DNA of 64,000 nucleotides from Artemisia argyi (Eukaryota; Streptophyta; Magnoliopsida; Asterales; Asteraceae). A program made the position numbers and the translations under genes. Below are positions 33,768-45,886 of the stretch, one piece after another. The notes under the pieces were generated by a model. It worked only from the letters and a program-made list of their open reading frames with translations, made no database searches and was not told where the DNA came from. Position 1 is the stretch's first letter. Each line of letters starts with the position of its first letter. The stretch covers positions 128,370,373 through 128,434,372 of the forward strand of contig CM060709.1 in assembly GCA_030686995.1 (NCBI GenBank), given 5' to 3'.

Positions 33768-36051
33768 ATGGAAACTCAAAACCCATCACCCTCATCACCA
33801 CCACCAACAGAACAAGAACAGAAACAAGAACAACAAACAACAACAATGGAAACTCAAAACCCATCACCCCCACTCCCACCACTACCACAAGAACAAGAAC
33901 AAGAACAAGAACAAGAACAACCCACCTCAAAAAAACCAAAACTCTCAACAACCACAACCTCAGAAGACGAAACCAACCTTAACATAACAACAACAGACAC
34001 AGACAAAAAACCAAGATACAAACGCCGCAAAGTAGCAATCCTATTCGCATACTGTGGAGTAGGCTACCAAGGCATGCAAAAAAACCCAGGTGCCAAAACC
34101 ATCGAAGGAGACTTAGAAGAGGCTCTGTACTTCTCCGGAGCAGTGCCCGAAAGTGACCGAAACTGCCCGAATCGTTACGACTTTGCGCGGTCTGCCAGGA
34201 CTGATAAAGGGGTTAGTGCTGTAGGTCAAGTGGTATCTGGGAAGTTTTATGTTGACCCACCTGGGTTTATTGATAGACTTAATAATAATTTGCCTGATCA
34301 GTTTAGGATTTTCGGGTTTAAGCGTGTTACCCCTGGTTTTAGTGCCAAAAAGTTTTGTGATAGGAGGAGGTATGTTTATTTGTTGCCTGTTTTCGCGCTT
34401 GATCCTAATTCGCATAGGGATAGAGAGAGTGTTTTAGCTAGTTTAGGTTCGGGTAATGAGCTTGTTAAGTGTTTGGGGTGTTCGGAGCGAGGGCGGAAAG
34501 TTGGTGTTTTGTCTGGTGTTTCGTCGAACAGTTTGTCTGCATTGTCGGATATCGATGGCGGGGTTGTTGTTAAAGAGGATAGTGTAACTTCTTTAGATAA
34601 CGGGGTGGTTGTTGAATGCAAATCAGTGGAAACGGTAGCGAGTTCGGAAGTTGAGGTTCAGTCAGGTGTTTCGTCGAACACCTCGAGTGTGTTTAGTTAT
34701 GGAGATAAAGAGAAGGAGAGGTTTAATAAGATACTTAAGCAATACGAAGGAACTCATAATTTTCATAATTTTACGACAAGAACAAAGGCAGCTGATCCGT
34801 CTGCTAATAGGTACATTATATCGTTTAATGCTAACACGACTGTTACGGTTGACGGGATTGAGTTTGTGAAATGTGAAGTTATTGGGCAGAGCTTTATGCT
34901 TCATCAGATACGGAAGATGATCGGTTTTGCTGTTGCGATTATGAGGAATTTTGCTCCGGAATCTTTGATGGAATCCGCTCTAAAACAGTTAGTTCTTTCA
35001 CTGATTAATTTTATATGAAATTATCACACTTTCTAGTATACTTGGTGATTCATTTACTTATGTTTGGGTCGATTTGGGATCGGGTCAAATAAAGTTTTCT
35101 AGCTAATAAGTTGAAACTCACCTGAAGTGTATGTTTGACACATAAAACACCGTTCATCATTTTTTTAGATACGTTAGTTCCTGTATGAAATAATATAGTT
35201 TTTGTAAATGAATTTGACAACTTAAGACAAGAAGTGATTTGGTTCAACCCAACTCTGCGTATTCACTCCCCTTATTTTACCTTTTTTAATTACAACACCA
35301 TTACATTTGGTAGATAGGCCTCCGCTTTTTCAGATATGTTGACAAGTTTCAAATGCATTGAATATGATTGTTTGAAACTCTAAGGGGTTTCGTGCTACTT
35401 ATTCATCGTCTTTTTTTAACGTGTTTAGCTCAATAGTTCATATGACATTGTCAAAATTAGGATTTGATAAATGTCGTTTCAAAAGCCTAAGCGTGTTCCT
35501 AGTATTCAAATTCAGAGAGTATGATTGTTTAGGAACGAACAAAGGTTCCTGGCTAGTTTTGCATTATGTTAAAAACTTTACATTTGCAACCTTCTCATTT
35601 ATCTAAATTGATGATGACATTTTTTTTAATCTAAATCTTTGAATTTGGTTATATTCAGTAAATCATAACCATTGTCAGGTATGATTAATAGAAATAGGAC
35701 CTTAAGTTGTTTTCTTACCTTGTTATTAAATATGATTGTAGGAATGTTAGAATCAATGTGCCTACAGCGCCTGAAGTGGGGTTATATTTGGACGAGTGCT
35801 TTTTCTTTTCGTATAATCAGAAATGGAAAGATACTCATGAAGAAGTGTCGATGAAAGATTATGCACAGGAAGCTGAAGAATTCAAATTGAAATATATATA
35901 TTCTCATATTGCATCAACAGAGCATAAAGAAGGAGCTGTTGCTGTGTGGTTGCATTCTTTGAACTACCGAAATTATCCAGATTTATGCCCAGAAGGGAAC
36001 GGTGGAGGAAATGAAGTGCCGAGAGCTGAAGCAGAAGAGATAAATGGGTGA
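33768..36051 (+). CDS. tRNA pseudouridine synthase, PUS1/TruA type
   Basis: Enzyme of the TruA/Pus1 family, which converts uridine to pseudouridine in tRNA. Exons are 33768-34987 (donor GTTAGT), then 35742-36047 (acceptor TTGTAG), joined in frame as ...LKQ/NVRINVPTAPEVGL. I chose the ATG at 33768 (context GCAATGG); an in-frame ATG at 33696 would add 24 residues. Residues 1-80 are low-complexity Gln/Glu/Pro/Thr with a duplicated METQNPSP start (second copy at 33846). The catalytic motif RSARTDKGVSA has its Asp at residue 146. The later motifs GTHNFHNFT and SFMLHQIRKM are intact. If exon 2 is not spliced onward, translation stops at TGA 36049-36051, giving 509 residues. That TGA overlaps a consensus donor GTGAGT (36048-36053), and splicing there continues in frame into the virus-like exon at 36427. 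All domains are complete, so the gene is probably functional. Confidence 0.93.
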
Positions 36052-36426
36052 GTCGACTCATTGTTTATTGCATTTGACTATTCGCTTAATCTTCAATACA
36101 TTGTACTTCCATATTTATACTATGTGGTCCATATGAATTACTATAGAGTGGATGCGGCTTTTGGGCTATAGGATCTTTAGCATTTTTTTTGTTTTCCTGA
36201 ACTGTTTATGTTGTCGTTGCATAGGAAAATAGAAAATTAAAATTGTTATTGATTTTCTACTAAAAAATGTGTTGTAGTAGTACCTGGTAAAATATCACAT
36301 TTGAAATTTGTACAGATTTGACTTTTAAAGCTCAGATGAGATCAACAAAACCATAATCCTACCCAAATGTGAGTTATACATTGTGTTTAGAAAGTTGGAT
36401 TAAGCGAACCACCCTTCTTCTGACAG

Positions 36427-37519
36427 GTGCAAGGGCCCACACAACCAAAATTCCAACCCTTACAATGAAGCAGATCCCTTCCTTGATCTAGTTGCATCAG
36501 GCCGTGTAGGCGTTCGACCTATACATAATTATGGGAAGCCAAGAGTTCTCGAGATAGACTTAGAACATCTTGCGACCACTATGAAAAATCGTCTTAACCT
36601 AATCATACCTTTTATCAAACGACTACGTAATTGTTACCATGGTGAGTCTGAGACCGTCATTACTGATACCATAATTTCAGATGTTAACATGATGGTTGAC
36701 ACCGCGATATCAGTAACTTACAATCGACTCCGTTACGTCCTACAACGTTATGATCCCACTGTTTTTGTTGCTCGGATGAACCCCCGATCACTTCTTAGTA
36801 ACAAGTATAAGTTTCCTGCATTTGTCTCCTTTGTCCTTGGTAACATTGGGCCCCTTCGCATAAGGGACGGTCCTCAAGACATGCTTGTTGTATATGCCAC
36901 ATCAGCAAGCAGGAGTCAAACTTGCGGTCGTGAACAACATTTTGACTTTAACCATGGTCAATACTCTCGCATTGTAGACAATCTAGCAGAAATTGGTGTA
37001 CCACTTGCACCTATTGAGGTGAAGGTAGGTGATCGCGAAGGGTCATTCTTCTCCACCATCATCCCGGACCGTAAAAATGGTTTATGGGACTTCACAGCCA
37101 CGTTTAATCCATCTCATTATAAGCATCAGGATTTGGGGAGTGCTTGGCTCACAATGAGTGACGATTCTACCCTTCGTGCTTTTGAAGATTGTAGTTTGAG
37201 GATCGAGTGTTGCACCGATCCTGATGTTGTCAATGCTATTATGGCATTACGTCTCGAGGAGGTTCCAGATGATTTGGACGGAGCTACAGCTCCAACTCAG
37301 CCTGTTGGTGGTGTTTTTGATGCGAACGTTTTCGGGATTCGGCCAGCGGTTGCTGCCAAAGGAGGCAATCCTGCTCTTCCGGCAGCGGTTTACGTTATAG
37401 GACGAGGTACCAACCGCTACTACTGCACTTCACTCGCCCGAGATATAACAGAACATGAAATGATAGCGTTACTGCGATATTATATGTTTAGGGCATCCTG
37501 GAGTAGTACAAGTTTTTAG
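36427..37519 (+). CDS. Partitivirus coat-protein-like open frame, possible last exon of PUS1
   Basis: An open frame (stop-free from 36404) follows the acceptor CTTCTGACAG and ends at TAG 37519, giving about 364 codons. An internal ATG at 36581 would give 312 residues. Residues counted from that ATG include a Pro/Arg/Ser-containing stretch near 68-70 and RIRDGPQD at 93-100. The overall pattern resembles the coat proteins of plant cryptic viruses (Partitiviridae). Endogenous relatives are known in plants, for example Arabidopsis ILR2. The codons join PUS1 exon 2 in phase (36047/36427), predicting an 872-residue fusion. The frame has no stops or frameshifts, which is unusual for an old viral insert. 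Alternatives are an independent downstream gene with its own start, or a young insert not yet decayed. The family call is from recognition of the pattern, not from a search. Confidence 0.6.
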
Positions 37520-38052
37520 GCGTACGATCCTAGATTAGTCAAAGGATTCTGCCCTGTCCAACGTCTATGAACAATAATATTGTAGCTAATATTAGAATTT
37601 TTACAAATCGCTTCCTTTGGCTCGATTTTGATTTCAGAATTACACCTCATATTCTCTTTGTGTCAACACGCGCATGATTACCGAATACTTTTGGGATGTT
37701 TTAGAACTTTATAAAACACAGGCACCTACTTTATACCAGTACATGTTAGCAGGCAGCTATGTGGGTGCCGACCCCCAGTTCTTTTTCTTCTTTCTTTTTT
37801 ATCATCAAAAGAAGATTGCTGAAGAATAGAGATACGGTCTTTCATTCGCAACAAGGTAGCAGCAAACATCATATGTGTATAACACATGTAACTTTTTGTA
37901 TAACACAAACATTGTGCAAGTGAACCCTTAGGAGTTTGCAGGACTTGAGATAAAATCGCAACTACTAAACAAAACCAATTGGTTTTGACTTCCAATTATT
38001 AAAAGTATGTCCAGTTGGGTTAACTGGAACCACATTCTTGTTTCTTCTTCTT
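37520..38052. other. 3' flank of PUS1/coat-like gene
   Basis: Probably 3' untranslated sequence followed by spacer. No clear polyadenylation site can be fixed and no gene is seen. Confidence 0.35.
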
Positions 38053-38068
38053 CATTTATTTATTTATT

Positions 38069-38123
<55 letters not shown>

Positions 38124-38171
38124 GTACTACTACTTCCGCCGCCGCCGCCGCCATTATTTATTTATTTATTT
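38053..38171. repeat. Compound microsatellite (ATTT)n-(ATT)n-(CCG)n-(ATTT)n
   Basis: Pure runs of TTTA, then TTA, then a short GCC run and TTTA again. The open frame across it (Leu/Phe/Pro-rich) is meaningless. Confidence 0.97.
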
Positions 38172-38479
38172 TTAAATACTTTACTGAAATGAGCTTGAAT
38201 TGACTGCCTAAAGTTGTGTGTCAATGATTTGATTTGGAACATAACCTGAACTCCTGAAGATGTTTATGGTTTCAGACCAGTGTTTTAGTATCCTCAAGTT
38301 TTATGTTCGCCGCCTCTTTACCTCTTAAATTTTCCTGTCTTCATATATTTTTGCTTGATCATTTGGTACAACTTACTTTTGCTTCGTTTAGTTAAAGATT
38401 AGTTGAAAGGATTTGTGGAAGGAAATTTAAAACAACGTATACTTCTTTCAAGGTTTTTGCTATAGAACAGCCACTTTCA

Positions 38480-38625
38480 TTGATTATAGAAAAAAAAAAT
38501 CTATGTTCAGTAAATGAATGAAAGTGTTGCAACCAAGAGCACGTGTTAAGCGGACTCGAACTCTTGGCTGCACACTTGCATCAGTTGCGTGTTGCACCAT
38601 GCTCGTTATATGAACATCATCTCGG
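38480..38625 (-). other. Weak tRNA-like (SINE-like) sequence
   Basis: On the minus strand, AGAGTTCGAGTCCG resembles a Pol III B box, and GAGCATGGTGCAAC about 35 nt upstream is a poor A-box match. Poly-T follows further on. This could be a decayed SINE. No target duplication was found. Confidence 0.2.
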
Positions 38626-38646
38626 ATTGAAACAGAAGCCAAAGCT

Positions 38647-38701
38647 TAATTTACCGGGGAAATTCCCCTTTACCCAAAAAAAAAAAAAAAAAAAAAAAAA
38701 A
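38647..38701 (+). mobile_element. Very short retroposed tail with 17-bp target duplication
   Basis: About 55 bp, TAATTTACCGGGGAAATTCC then CCTTTACCC and a poly-A run, are flanked by an exact 17-bp repeat AAACAGAAGCCAAAGCT (38630-38646 and 38702-38718). This is the footprint of target-primed reverse transcription that copied only the extreme 3' end of a LINE or SINE RNA. Confidence 0.85.
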
Positions 38702-38989
38702 AAACAGAAGCCAAAGCTATGTCAATGTCTAGCGTACGAATATTGAAGTTGATAATCAATTCTCTACTTTTATATCAATCTCTATTTACTAAACGACCTG
38801 TAATGCAAATTGCTCATATATGAAAATAAATTGTTGACCTATAGTATTAGTTGGATATTCGACGAACGTCATGGTAATAAGTTTGCTAATAGTATTTTTA
38901 ATTGGACATCAGCATATTATATAGCGTCAATTGTCGATGATTTAGTCAAATGTAGCATGTTTTTCTCTCTTTGCGACTTTGTTACAATC

Positions 38990-41900
38990 ATTTTTGATTA
39001 ATAACGAGCGGGATAACCCGCGCGATGCTGCGGGAGCGCTATGATAATGTTTTTTTAGATGTCATTGTTCGAGCTCGCGTTCTCGTTAAAGAGTAAGTAT
39101 GTAAAGGGATTAGAAATAATAATTCCATGAGGTTTGTAAAAAGTAAAAACAATACCATATCATTATTCAAAAATGACCACGCGTCATATTTATATTGAAG
39201 GTTTACACAATAAACACCCGAAGAAGAAAAATAAATAAATACAACTGCAAATTTGCCAAAAAAAAATAGAGTTTGGACTCAATGAAATGATCTCGCCTTG
39301 ATAGCTTTTCTCATATTCATAGTTTCTTACTTGATAATCAATGTTGCCAGCATAAGAATATGACATAAGAATCCTACCTGCTATGTAAATTTTCTTCCAA
39401 AGCTATTGCGAAATCTGTATTATTCTAAAAAAAATTTAAGCATTAGTTGATTTCATTGCTTAAATATTAACCGAAACATTAGTGGTAAAAATGGCTTACT
39501 GAAAATTTGAGAAACAAAATTGAAACATACCTCTGTTCTGTTTGTAAACATAGTCACCTAACAGCATCAAACTTGCATATTTAACTTATTAGATGCAAGT
39601 TATTTTTGATTTCAAATAAAGGAAAAAGAGGCTCAGATCTGCAATAATAGGAACAACACGTAGCACCCAGCATGGCTGCAACCACGTTTGTGATGCGGTC
39701 GCCTTGCCAAGATACGGGTGTAAGCGAACAGTGTTCCACAAAACACAATTGCAGAAAACGATCATCATTGCCTTTATAAAGTTAATATAATGGTAAGGGA
39801 CAAAAGCTTCTTCTCATGAACCTGGTACAACAAAGGCTTCCAAGTGCGAAACTCTTTGGCTCAGAATTGCGATTGCGGAACTGGATAAGAGGCCATCCGA
39901 CTTGCCATGGCTGCAAACACTACTCAAGCAGTGCTGCTACGCCAAGATACGGGTGGCTTTCACCGTCATGATTCACCAACTTATTGTAGTTGGAAAATAA
40001 TCAATGCAACGCAACAATATCTTCATTGCCTATAAAAAGTCCAAATAACTTGGAGTTATAAATATCATCAAAATGGAGCTAAAGGCTTTAAGCACAGTAA
40101 GCAACTATTTGTCTGTTGGCCAACAATGCTTTGTAATAGTGTTTTCCACTAAATATGTTCTAATCGCAGTGCAGATAACACTCTTGCGAGAATGAATACA
40201 ATACATTGGCACAATACTTTGTGCTTTAGTGAACAGCGTTTTAAATAGTAGCATGAATAAAATATTCTGCACACATACCTGATCTGAGCGGAGACACATA
40301 CCTGGTTACAAACCAGGTAGACATCAATTGATGGTATTCAACATCATCAAAGCAAGCATGAATACACGGAACCCAACATCAGCAAAGCAAGGAGTATATA
40401 AAAGGGCGTTCGGGCCACCACGGCTGCAAACATCATTCTGGTGTTGCTGCCTCGGCAAGACACGGGTTATTTCACCCACCAAGATAAATAACAAATGCAC
40501 AAAAGTGCATCATAATTCTAACTAAAATACATTACCAGGATAAAAGCTTGTGCCAGAGAATCAAAAATACCATCAGCATAGCAAAGCAAAGCATGAGAAA
40601 TCACTTGAGCAAAGTAACGGTTAACCACAATCCAACTATCACAAAGCTATAAAATTAGAATGAGGCTGAAAATCAAATAAAAGTAACAAATATGTGGTTA
40701 TGCAAAACAGGGGACTTCAGTCATTAAATAAATATGGGTCATTATTGGAACAAATGAGGCTCAGACCTGCGACTGCTGAATCAGTGGCGAGTACTCACAA
40801 TGGCTGCAACCATCATCTGAATGTGGATGCCGTGCCAAAGTACATGCCTCAGTATAGTAGGGCTCACCAAGATATCGGCTATGGCTGCAACGACAATCTG
40901 AGTCAGTTGCCCTACCAAGGTGTCGTCACCCAAAAAAATCCAGCTAATTATCATCACTGCCTCAATTAATAAACAACTAAATAACCTGTTGGTACTCATC
41001 ACAGACCAACCCATACTTTTTGCTACTGACATATAAGATGAGGCTCAATTCTGTAGTTCCTTGGGCGACTCGACGCACCCGCCATGGCTGCAACCACATA
41101 ACAGTCGTAGTTACCTCGCCAAGATACGGTAGTGTGTGAAGCCACACTCATGGAAAACTTATTACGCAGAAAAAGTCATCATTGCCCCAAAAATATCAGT
41201 GGTGCAATTCATACCACATGAAGTCACATTTCACGCGTCACAACACACATTAACCAAATAGCAGCTTAAGGTTTGTGTGAATAAGCCAAGCCAAATATGA
41301 AGAATCAGGTTGGTTCTTTTCTAAACAGGAACCAAGTAAAGTAGAAAGGAAAGGCTGATGATATTCAGGTTGAATCTAGTACCATAGCTACCATGACCAA
41401 ACATGGTCCATGGATGTAACCACCAAATACAGTGGTTGCCACAGACGGTATTCAGCCGCCATGGCTGGAAGCTTAATTGCTGCCCCACCAAGATGCAAAG
41501 AATCACCATGGCCATTTGTCCCACTACCCTATGAGGTTTACAAAGTAAATAAACTCATAAGCATGAAAATTAACAAATCCAAACATAATTTGTTAAAAAA
41601 CACCGAAATTCACTAAAACCCCCAAATTATTTCAAAACCCTAATCTAAAATCTCAACTGCTATAAGCTGCAAAAATAAGATAATCCTAAACTAAGCAACT
41701 CCATAACGCCAAGATTAATCTACCATATTAAAAACAAACTAAAAACATAATTTATAAAAAAACAGTCAAATTCAACTAAAACCCCCAATTATGTGAAAAC
41801 CCTAATCTAAAATTTCCACTGTAAAACATATAATTAAAAAAAATTCCAACTCTTATACATACCATTCATGTAATTGAAACATCAGAAAAGCTAATAAAAA

Positions 41901-42350
41901 GAAAATTAAGGATTCCACGCCTATATAAGACAAAGATTTTTTTTCTTTCTTTTTTGTTTCTTCCTAGATGCAGGTGTGCAAAGAGTGTGCTGGAAGTTTC
42001 TGGTGTTTCAAGAGTTAAATGAATCAGTGGGTATATGTCTATAAAAAATAAGAGAGAAAGTGTGTGTGAAGGTACCATTACACTAACATAACGGGGGTAA
42101 ATAGTTGCCAAAACGGGAGATTAGCTAATGAACAGTGTTTCAAACAGTGTTCATACGGGACGGAGTAACAGTGTTCCGTTGGACTTCTACCAATAAGATT
42201 GTGAAACATATGTACTATGTACAGCAACCTTTGGTACTCCTCCAATCTCAGCCACATTTTTTCTCCCTAATAATCCCGTAAAAAGTTTTGGTAATACTTC
42301 ATTTTTAACGGACCACTTACCGCCTATTAGTATATATATATAATGTTTCG
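38990..42350 (-). mobile_element. Possible non-coding Helitron, minus strand
   Basis: The left side has, on the minus strand, a GC hairpin (CCCGCAGCATCGCGCGGG) followed by TTATCCCGCTCG and T, which resembles a Helitron 3' end with a CTCG variant. The right side has an A/T start-like motif (minus: ACATTATATATATATACTAATAGG near 42342-42320). The interior carries the degenerate repeats at 39630-41520 and no gene. Both termini are imperfect, so this is weak. Confidence 0.25.
39630..41520. repeat. Degenerate dispersed repeat, ATGGCTGCAACCA...GCCAAGATACGGG family
   Basis: At least six copies occur near 39670, 39908, 40430, 40798, 41083 and 41459. Each has GGCTCAG...TGC upstream, then ATGGCTGCAACCA, about 20 variable bases, and TGCC..GCCAAGATACGGG. 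Spacing is irregular (about 240-520 bp). Most copies are followed 70-100 bp later by ATCATTGCC-type words. No frame is kept between copies, so it is not coding in any obvious way. Confidence 0.7.
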
Positions 42351-43470
42351 TTGCTGATAAAAAAAATAGTTTGAAATATTAATTTTGACAAAATAAGTCA
42401 AATGTTTATGAGCCACATGACTCATGCGCATGCCAACAAAACATCATTTTTCTATATGTTAAAGGGAATTATAGCCTATGACCTTTCATGCATTTATAAT
42501 GCTAACATTCACATACGCATGTCCAATATCCTCATATATCAATCAACAATATTAATAACGTCACACCTACATGAGCATACAACTTATGTATAGATTCAAG
42601 TTTGTGTCTCACTCACATATAGTGAGTTTTAGGCTAGCTTTCAAGTACACAGTTGAGCGATTTGTGAACGAGATAACCTCACGTTCAAAGCTGGCGCATC
42701 TTTAATCAAAAATAGCTTAATCAGTAAAAACATTGCAATCTACACAGTGTCATTTTACGGGACGCACCCTATGGCGGTTGATCCGTATCCATATACATAT
42801 TCATATAATGTTTGCATCATCCATATCCATTTAGCTTTGATCCATCCAGGGCAGAACTACATAGTGGTTAGGGGTGGCCGTACACTTCGTGCTTCATAAA
42901 AAAAATATCAATTTTTAGCGTAATTTTTTTTAAAGACCATTTTATTAAAATGCACTCCATTACAAAATTAAATTGCCCCACCTTAAAGTTAAACAATGTA
43001 AAAAGGGAGATCTTTATATTAATCTTAAAAAATATTAATTTTTAATTTTTTATAAGCTTTTTATTAAAGTGCATCACGAATTTTATTAAAAAAATCTCCA
43101 CTGGATGTCGGGATCCATCTATTCATATCCATATCTAAGGGATAAAGTGGGTAAATGGATATCCGGTGGATATAGTAAAAAGAAACTTGCTCATCTAAAC
43201 TATTCTGATTTCGACTCGAAATAAAACATATATGGTTAAGTAAACGAATAAACTTTAACATTAAATTATAATGAATGACATTTCGTTCTCATAATTTCAT
43301 GTGTAGTTTATCTTCAACAAGTTAGTTCTTACTTTGGATCACCCAAAATTATAAGCCTATAGACACAAACTGAGTTTTGTAGGAAAGAAATAAAATAATT
43401 ATAACGATATTGTTGTTCATGAAAATTTTATTACGAGTTAAACTGAGTTTTGTAGGAAAGAAATAAAATA
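42351..43470. other. No gene recognised
   Basis: A/T-rich sequence with words such as ATCCATATCCAT near 42820-42835 and 43110-43130 that recur at 44370-44450. These suggest an older inserted element now split by the TRIM at 43540-44322. Confidence 0.35.
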
Positions 43471-43539
43471 AATGGAATACCCCGTAGGTGATATGTTTTA
43501 TTGATACGGTATATATAGCCCAATACATAATGAAACCCT

Positions 43540-44322
43540 AATCGGCCCAAGCCCGGTCTGTGGGCTTAGGGTCCATTAGGGTTTACTTATGTAATCTCTA
43601 TATAATGTGTATGAATAATAATGATAACCTACGGGGAATTATATAGTCTAACATGGTATCGGAGCGGGTCTGATCCTCAGACCTAGGTGGCTAAGTTGAG
43701 CCGCCTCCTCTATATCACCCCGTCAAACCCCGTTACACCTACATATCTACTAAAAACAAAAAAAGGTCGGCTACTGTTGGAGATGTGCTGTACTCAACAA
43801 GATGTGAAGAAGCCCATGGATCTGCTCATATCAATCTCAAGGTTAAGAGTCAGGATGGGAATGACGTGATCTTTAGGATCCAGCACATGTTATTTATTTA
43901 TGTCTCTTTTCGATTGATGAAAAAAAAATTATAGTTATTTTATTGTTTGTTTTTTAGTCGGCTTTGTTACCAGTCGACTCAAGTTGACCGTTGGTACCAG
44001 TCCCTAAAGTCGACCGTTGGTACGGTTGTGTTACCAGTCGACTTAGCCGACCGTTGGTACCAGTCGACAAAAGTCGACCGTTGGTACGGTTCTGTTACGA
44101 GTCAACTAAAGTTATGTCTTTCATGTTTTTTTTTTCTTGTCTAGTTTACTACTTCAGTCCGAGCTTTCGCGATTTCGCCGCTCGGACTGCGGGAGAGTAT
44201 TAGAGAATAATCGGCCCAAGCCCGGTCTGTGGGCTTAGGGTCCATTAGGGTTTACTTATGTAATCTCTATATAATGCGTATGAATAATAATGATAACCTA
44301 CGGGGAATTATATAGTCCAACA
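43540..44322 (+). mobile_element. TRIM-type (Copia-like) non-autonomous LTR element
   Basis: Two LTR-related segments, 43540-43653 and about 44198-44322, share AATCGGCCCAAGCCCGGTCT and continue almost identically to ...ATATAGTC(T/C)AACA. The left one is followed at once by TGGTATCGGAGC (43654-43665), a one-base variant of the initiator-Met primer-binding site. A purine tract GCGGGAGAG precedes the right one. The interior is only about 530 bp and has no enzyme genes. Sequences left of 43540 diverge, so the left LTR start is altered. An ACCTACGGGG / CCCCGTAGGT inverted pair suggests the start could lie near 43471. Confidence 0.75.
43974..44110. repeat. Internal tandem repeat of the TRIM, GTCGACCGTTGGTACCAG units
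   Basis: Four to five units of AAGTCGACCGTTGGTAC(CAG/GGT) alternate in a roughly 66-bp dimer. The GGTACC and GTCGAC palindromes recur in each. Confidence 0.85.
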
Positions 44323-44821
44323 AAAATGTCATGTATATTAGATTTACTAATAGTTTCGCACATCAACACCTATATCCATTAATTAATCATTTGGTCCATT
44401 CATATCCATTATAAATGGATCATGTCGGATGAATATCCCTTGGATCGGATGTCCATTGTCATCCCAACACATAAACTAAATAGTGTTTCGCATAAACATA
44501 AGTTACTTTGTTTTCTAATTTAAGAAAAGTACGTTGTGGACGAATGATAATAAGGGTTATTGGTATCCCTTTAAATTACAATTAATACCTCCTCTATTTT
44601 TATTTTTATTTTTTATAATTTTGATTATATTATAAAACTGCAAAATAAAAAAATGAGACATAAAATATATGGTTTAATAAGTGAAAACTAGTAAAAAATA
44701 AAAATACGACGCAGAAAACTATAAAAATTGTCTTATTTTATTACTAAAGTGGGTAAAATTGTAAAAAAAAAATGCGGAACGAAAATTTTAAATTTTGACA
44801 AGTCAAAGTCAAAATATAAGA

Positions 44822-44825
<4 letters not shown>

Positions 44826-44884
<59 letters not shown>
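44826..44884. repeat. (TA)n microsatellite
   Basis: About 28 uninterrupted TA units. Confidence 0.98.
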
Positions 44885-44887
<3 letters not shown>

Positions 44888-45112
44888 AAAAAAAACGCCT
44901 TTTACGGTAAATAAAGTGGCTACTACTGTATTATATTAGTTGTAAAAAAAGTTAAAAATATTAAAATATTATTTAGGGAGTCATGAAGAAATATTAATTT
45001 TGTTAAAAATTAGAAAAATGAATGGTCTAGAACACAAGGCCCAAAATGAGCAACGAAAAACCCAATCCACAATGTTTGATTTTGACGTGGCCACCAAGAA
45101 AAAAAAGAAAAA

Positions 45113-45347
45113 GAGTTAGCTACATAAATGGTCCCTGTGGTTTGTCGGATATTACGGATTTGGTTCCTAAACTTTTTTTTTGCGGATATCGTCCCTGTGG
45201 TTTTGACCCATTACGGATTTGATCCCTTGACCACCTTTTCTGTTACTTTGACCGTTAAGTGGAAGTTTAAAGGGCTAAAATGACATAAATACCCTTTACT
45301 AGTATGGTCCCTGTGGTTTGTGGGGTATAACGAATATAGTCCCTAAC

Positions 45348-45383
<36 letters not shown>

Positions 45384-45848
45384 TATAATTATTAGTAATA
45401 TTTTTAAAATTAAAATATTCAAAAATATTCATACATTTCTATTCTTTTTTATACGTTTTCGTCCATTTACATACGTTTTTCTTACGTGTTCATATTTTTT
45501 TGTCCATTTTTATACGTTTTCGCCTGTTTTATACGTTTTCAACTGTTTTTATACGTTCTCGTCCGTTTTTATTACGTTTTCATACGTTCTCGTCCGTAAT
45601 AATTACAGATGAAAACGAATAAAAACGAATTAAAACATATGAAAACCGTATAAAACCGGAACAATTAAAAAAAATCATTGTCAGAATTTTTTTAAAACTT
45701 TTTTGACATATTTTTTTGAACTTTTATGAATACATTTTTTTTTACAAAATATTTATTAAATTTCTGCAAAAACTTTTGCCAGATTTTTTTGACAAAAAAG
45801 TTTTGAAAATGTCAATTTGCTTAAACAAAATATATATATTTGACATAT

Positions 45849-45886
<38 letters not shown>

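Noticed and set aside
38007..38192. Leu/Pro-rich plus-strand frame
   Set aside because: Pure translation of a compound microsatellite.
38480..38625. Functional tRNA gene on the minus strand
   Set aside because: A B-box-like GTTCGAGTCC is present but no cloverleaf can be folded and the A box is poor; at best a SINE relic.
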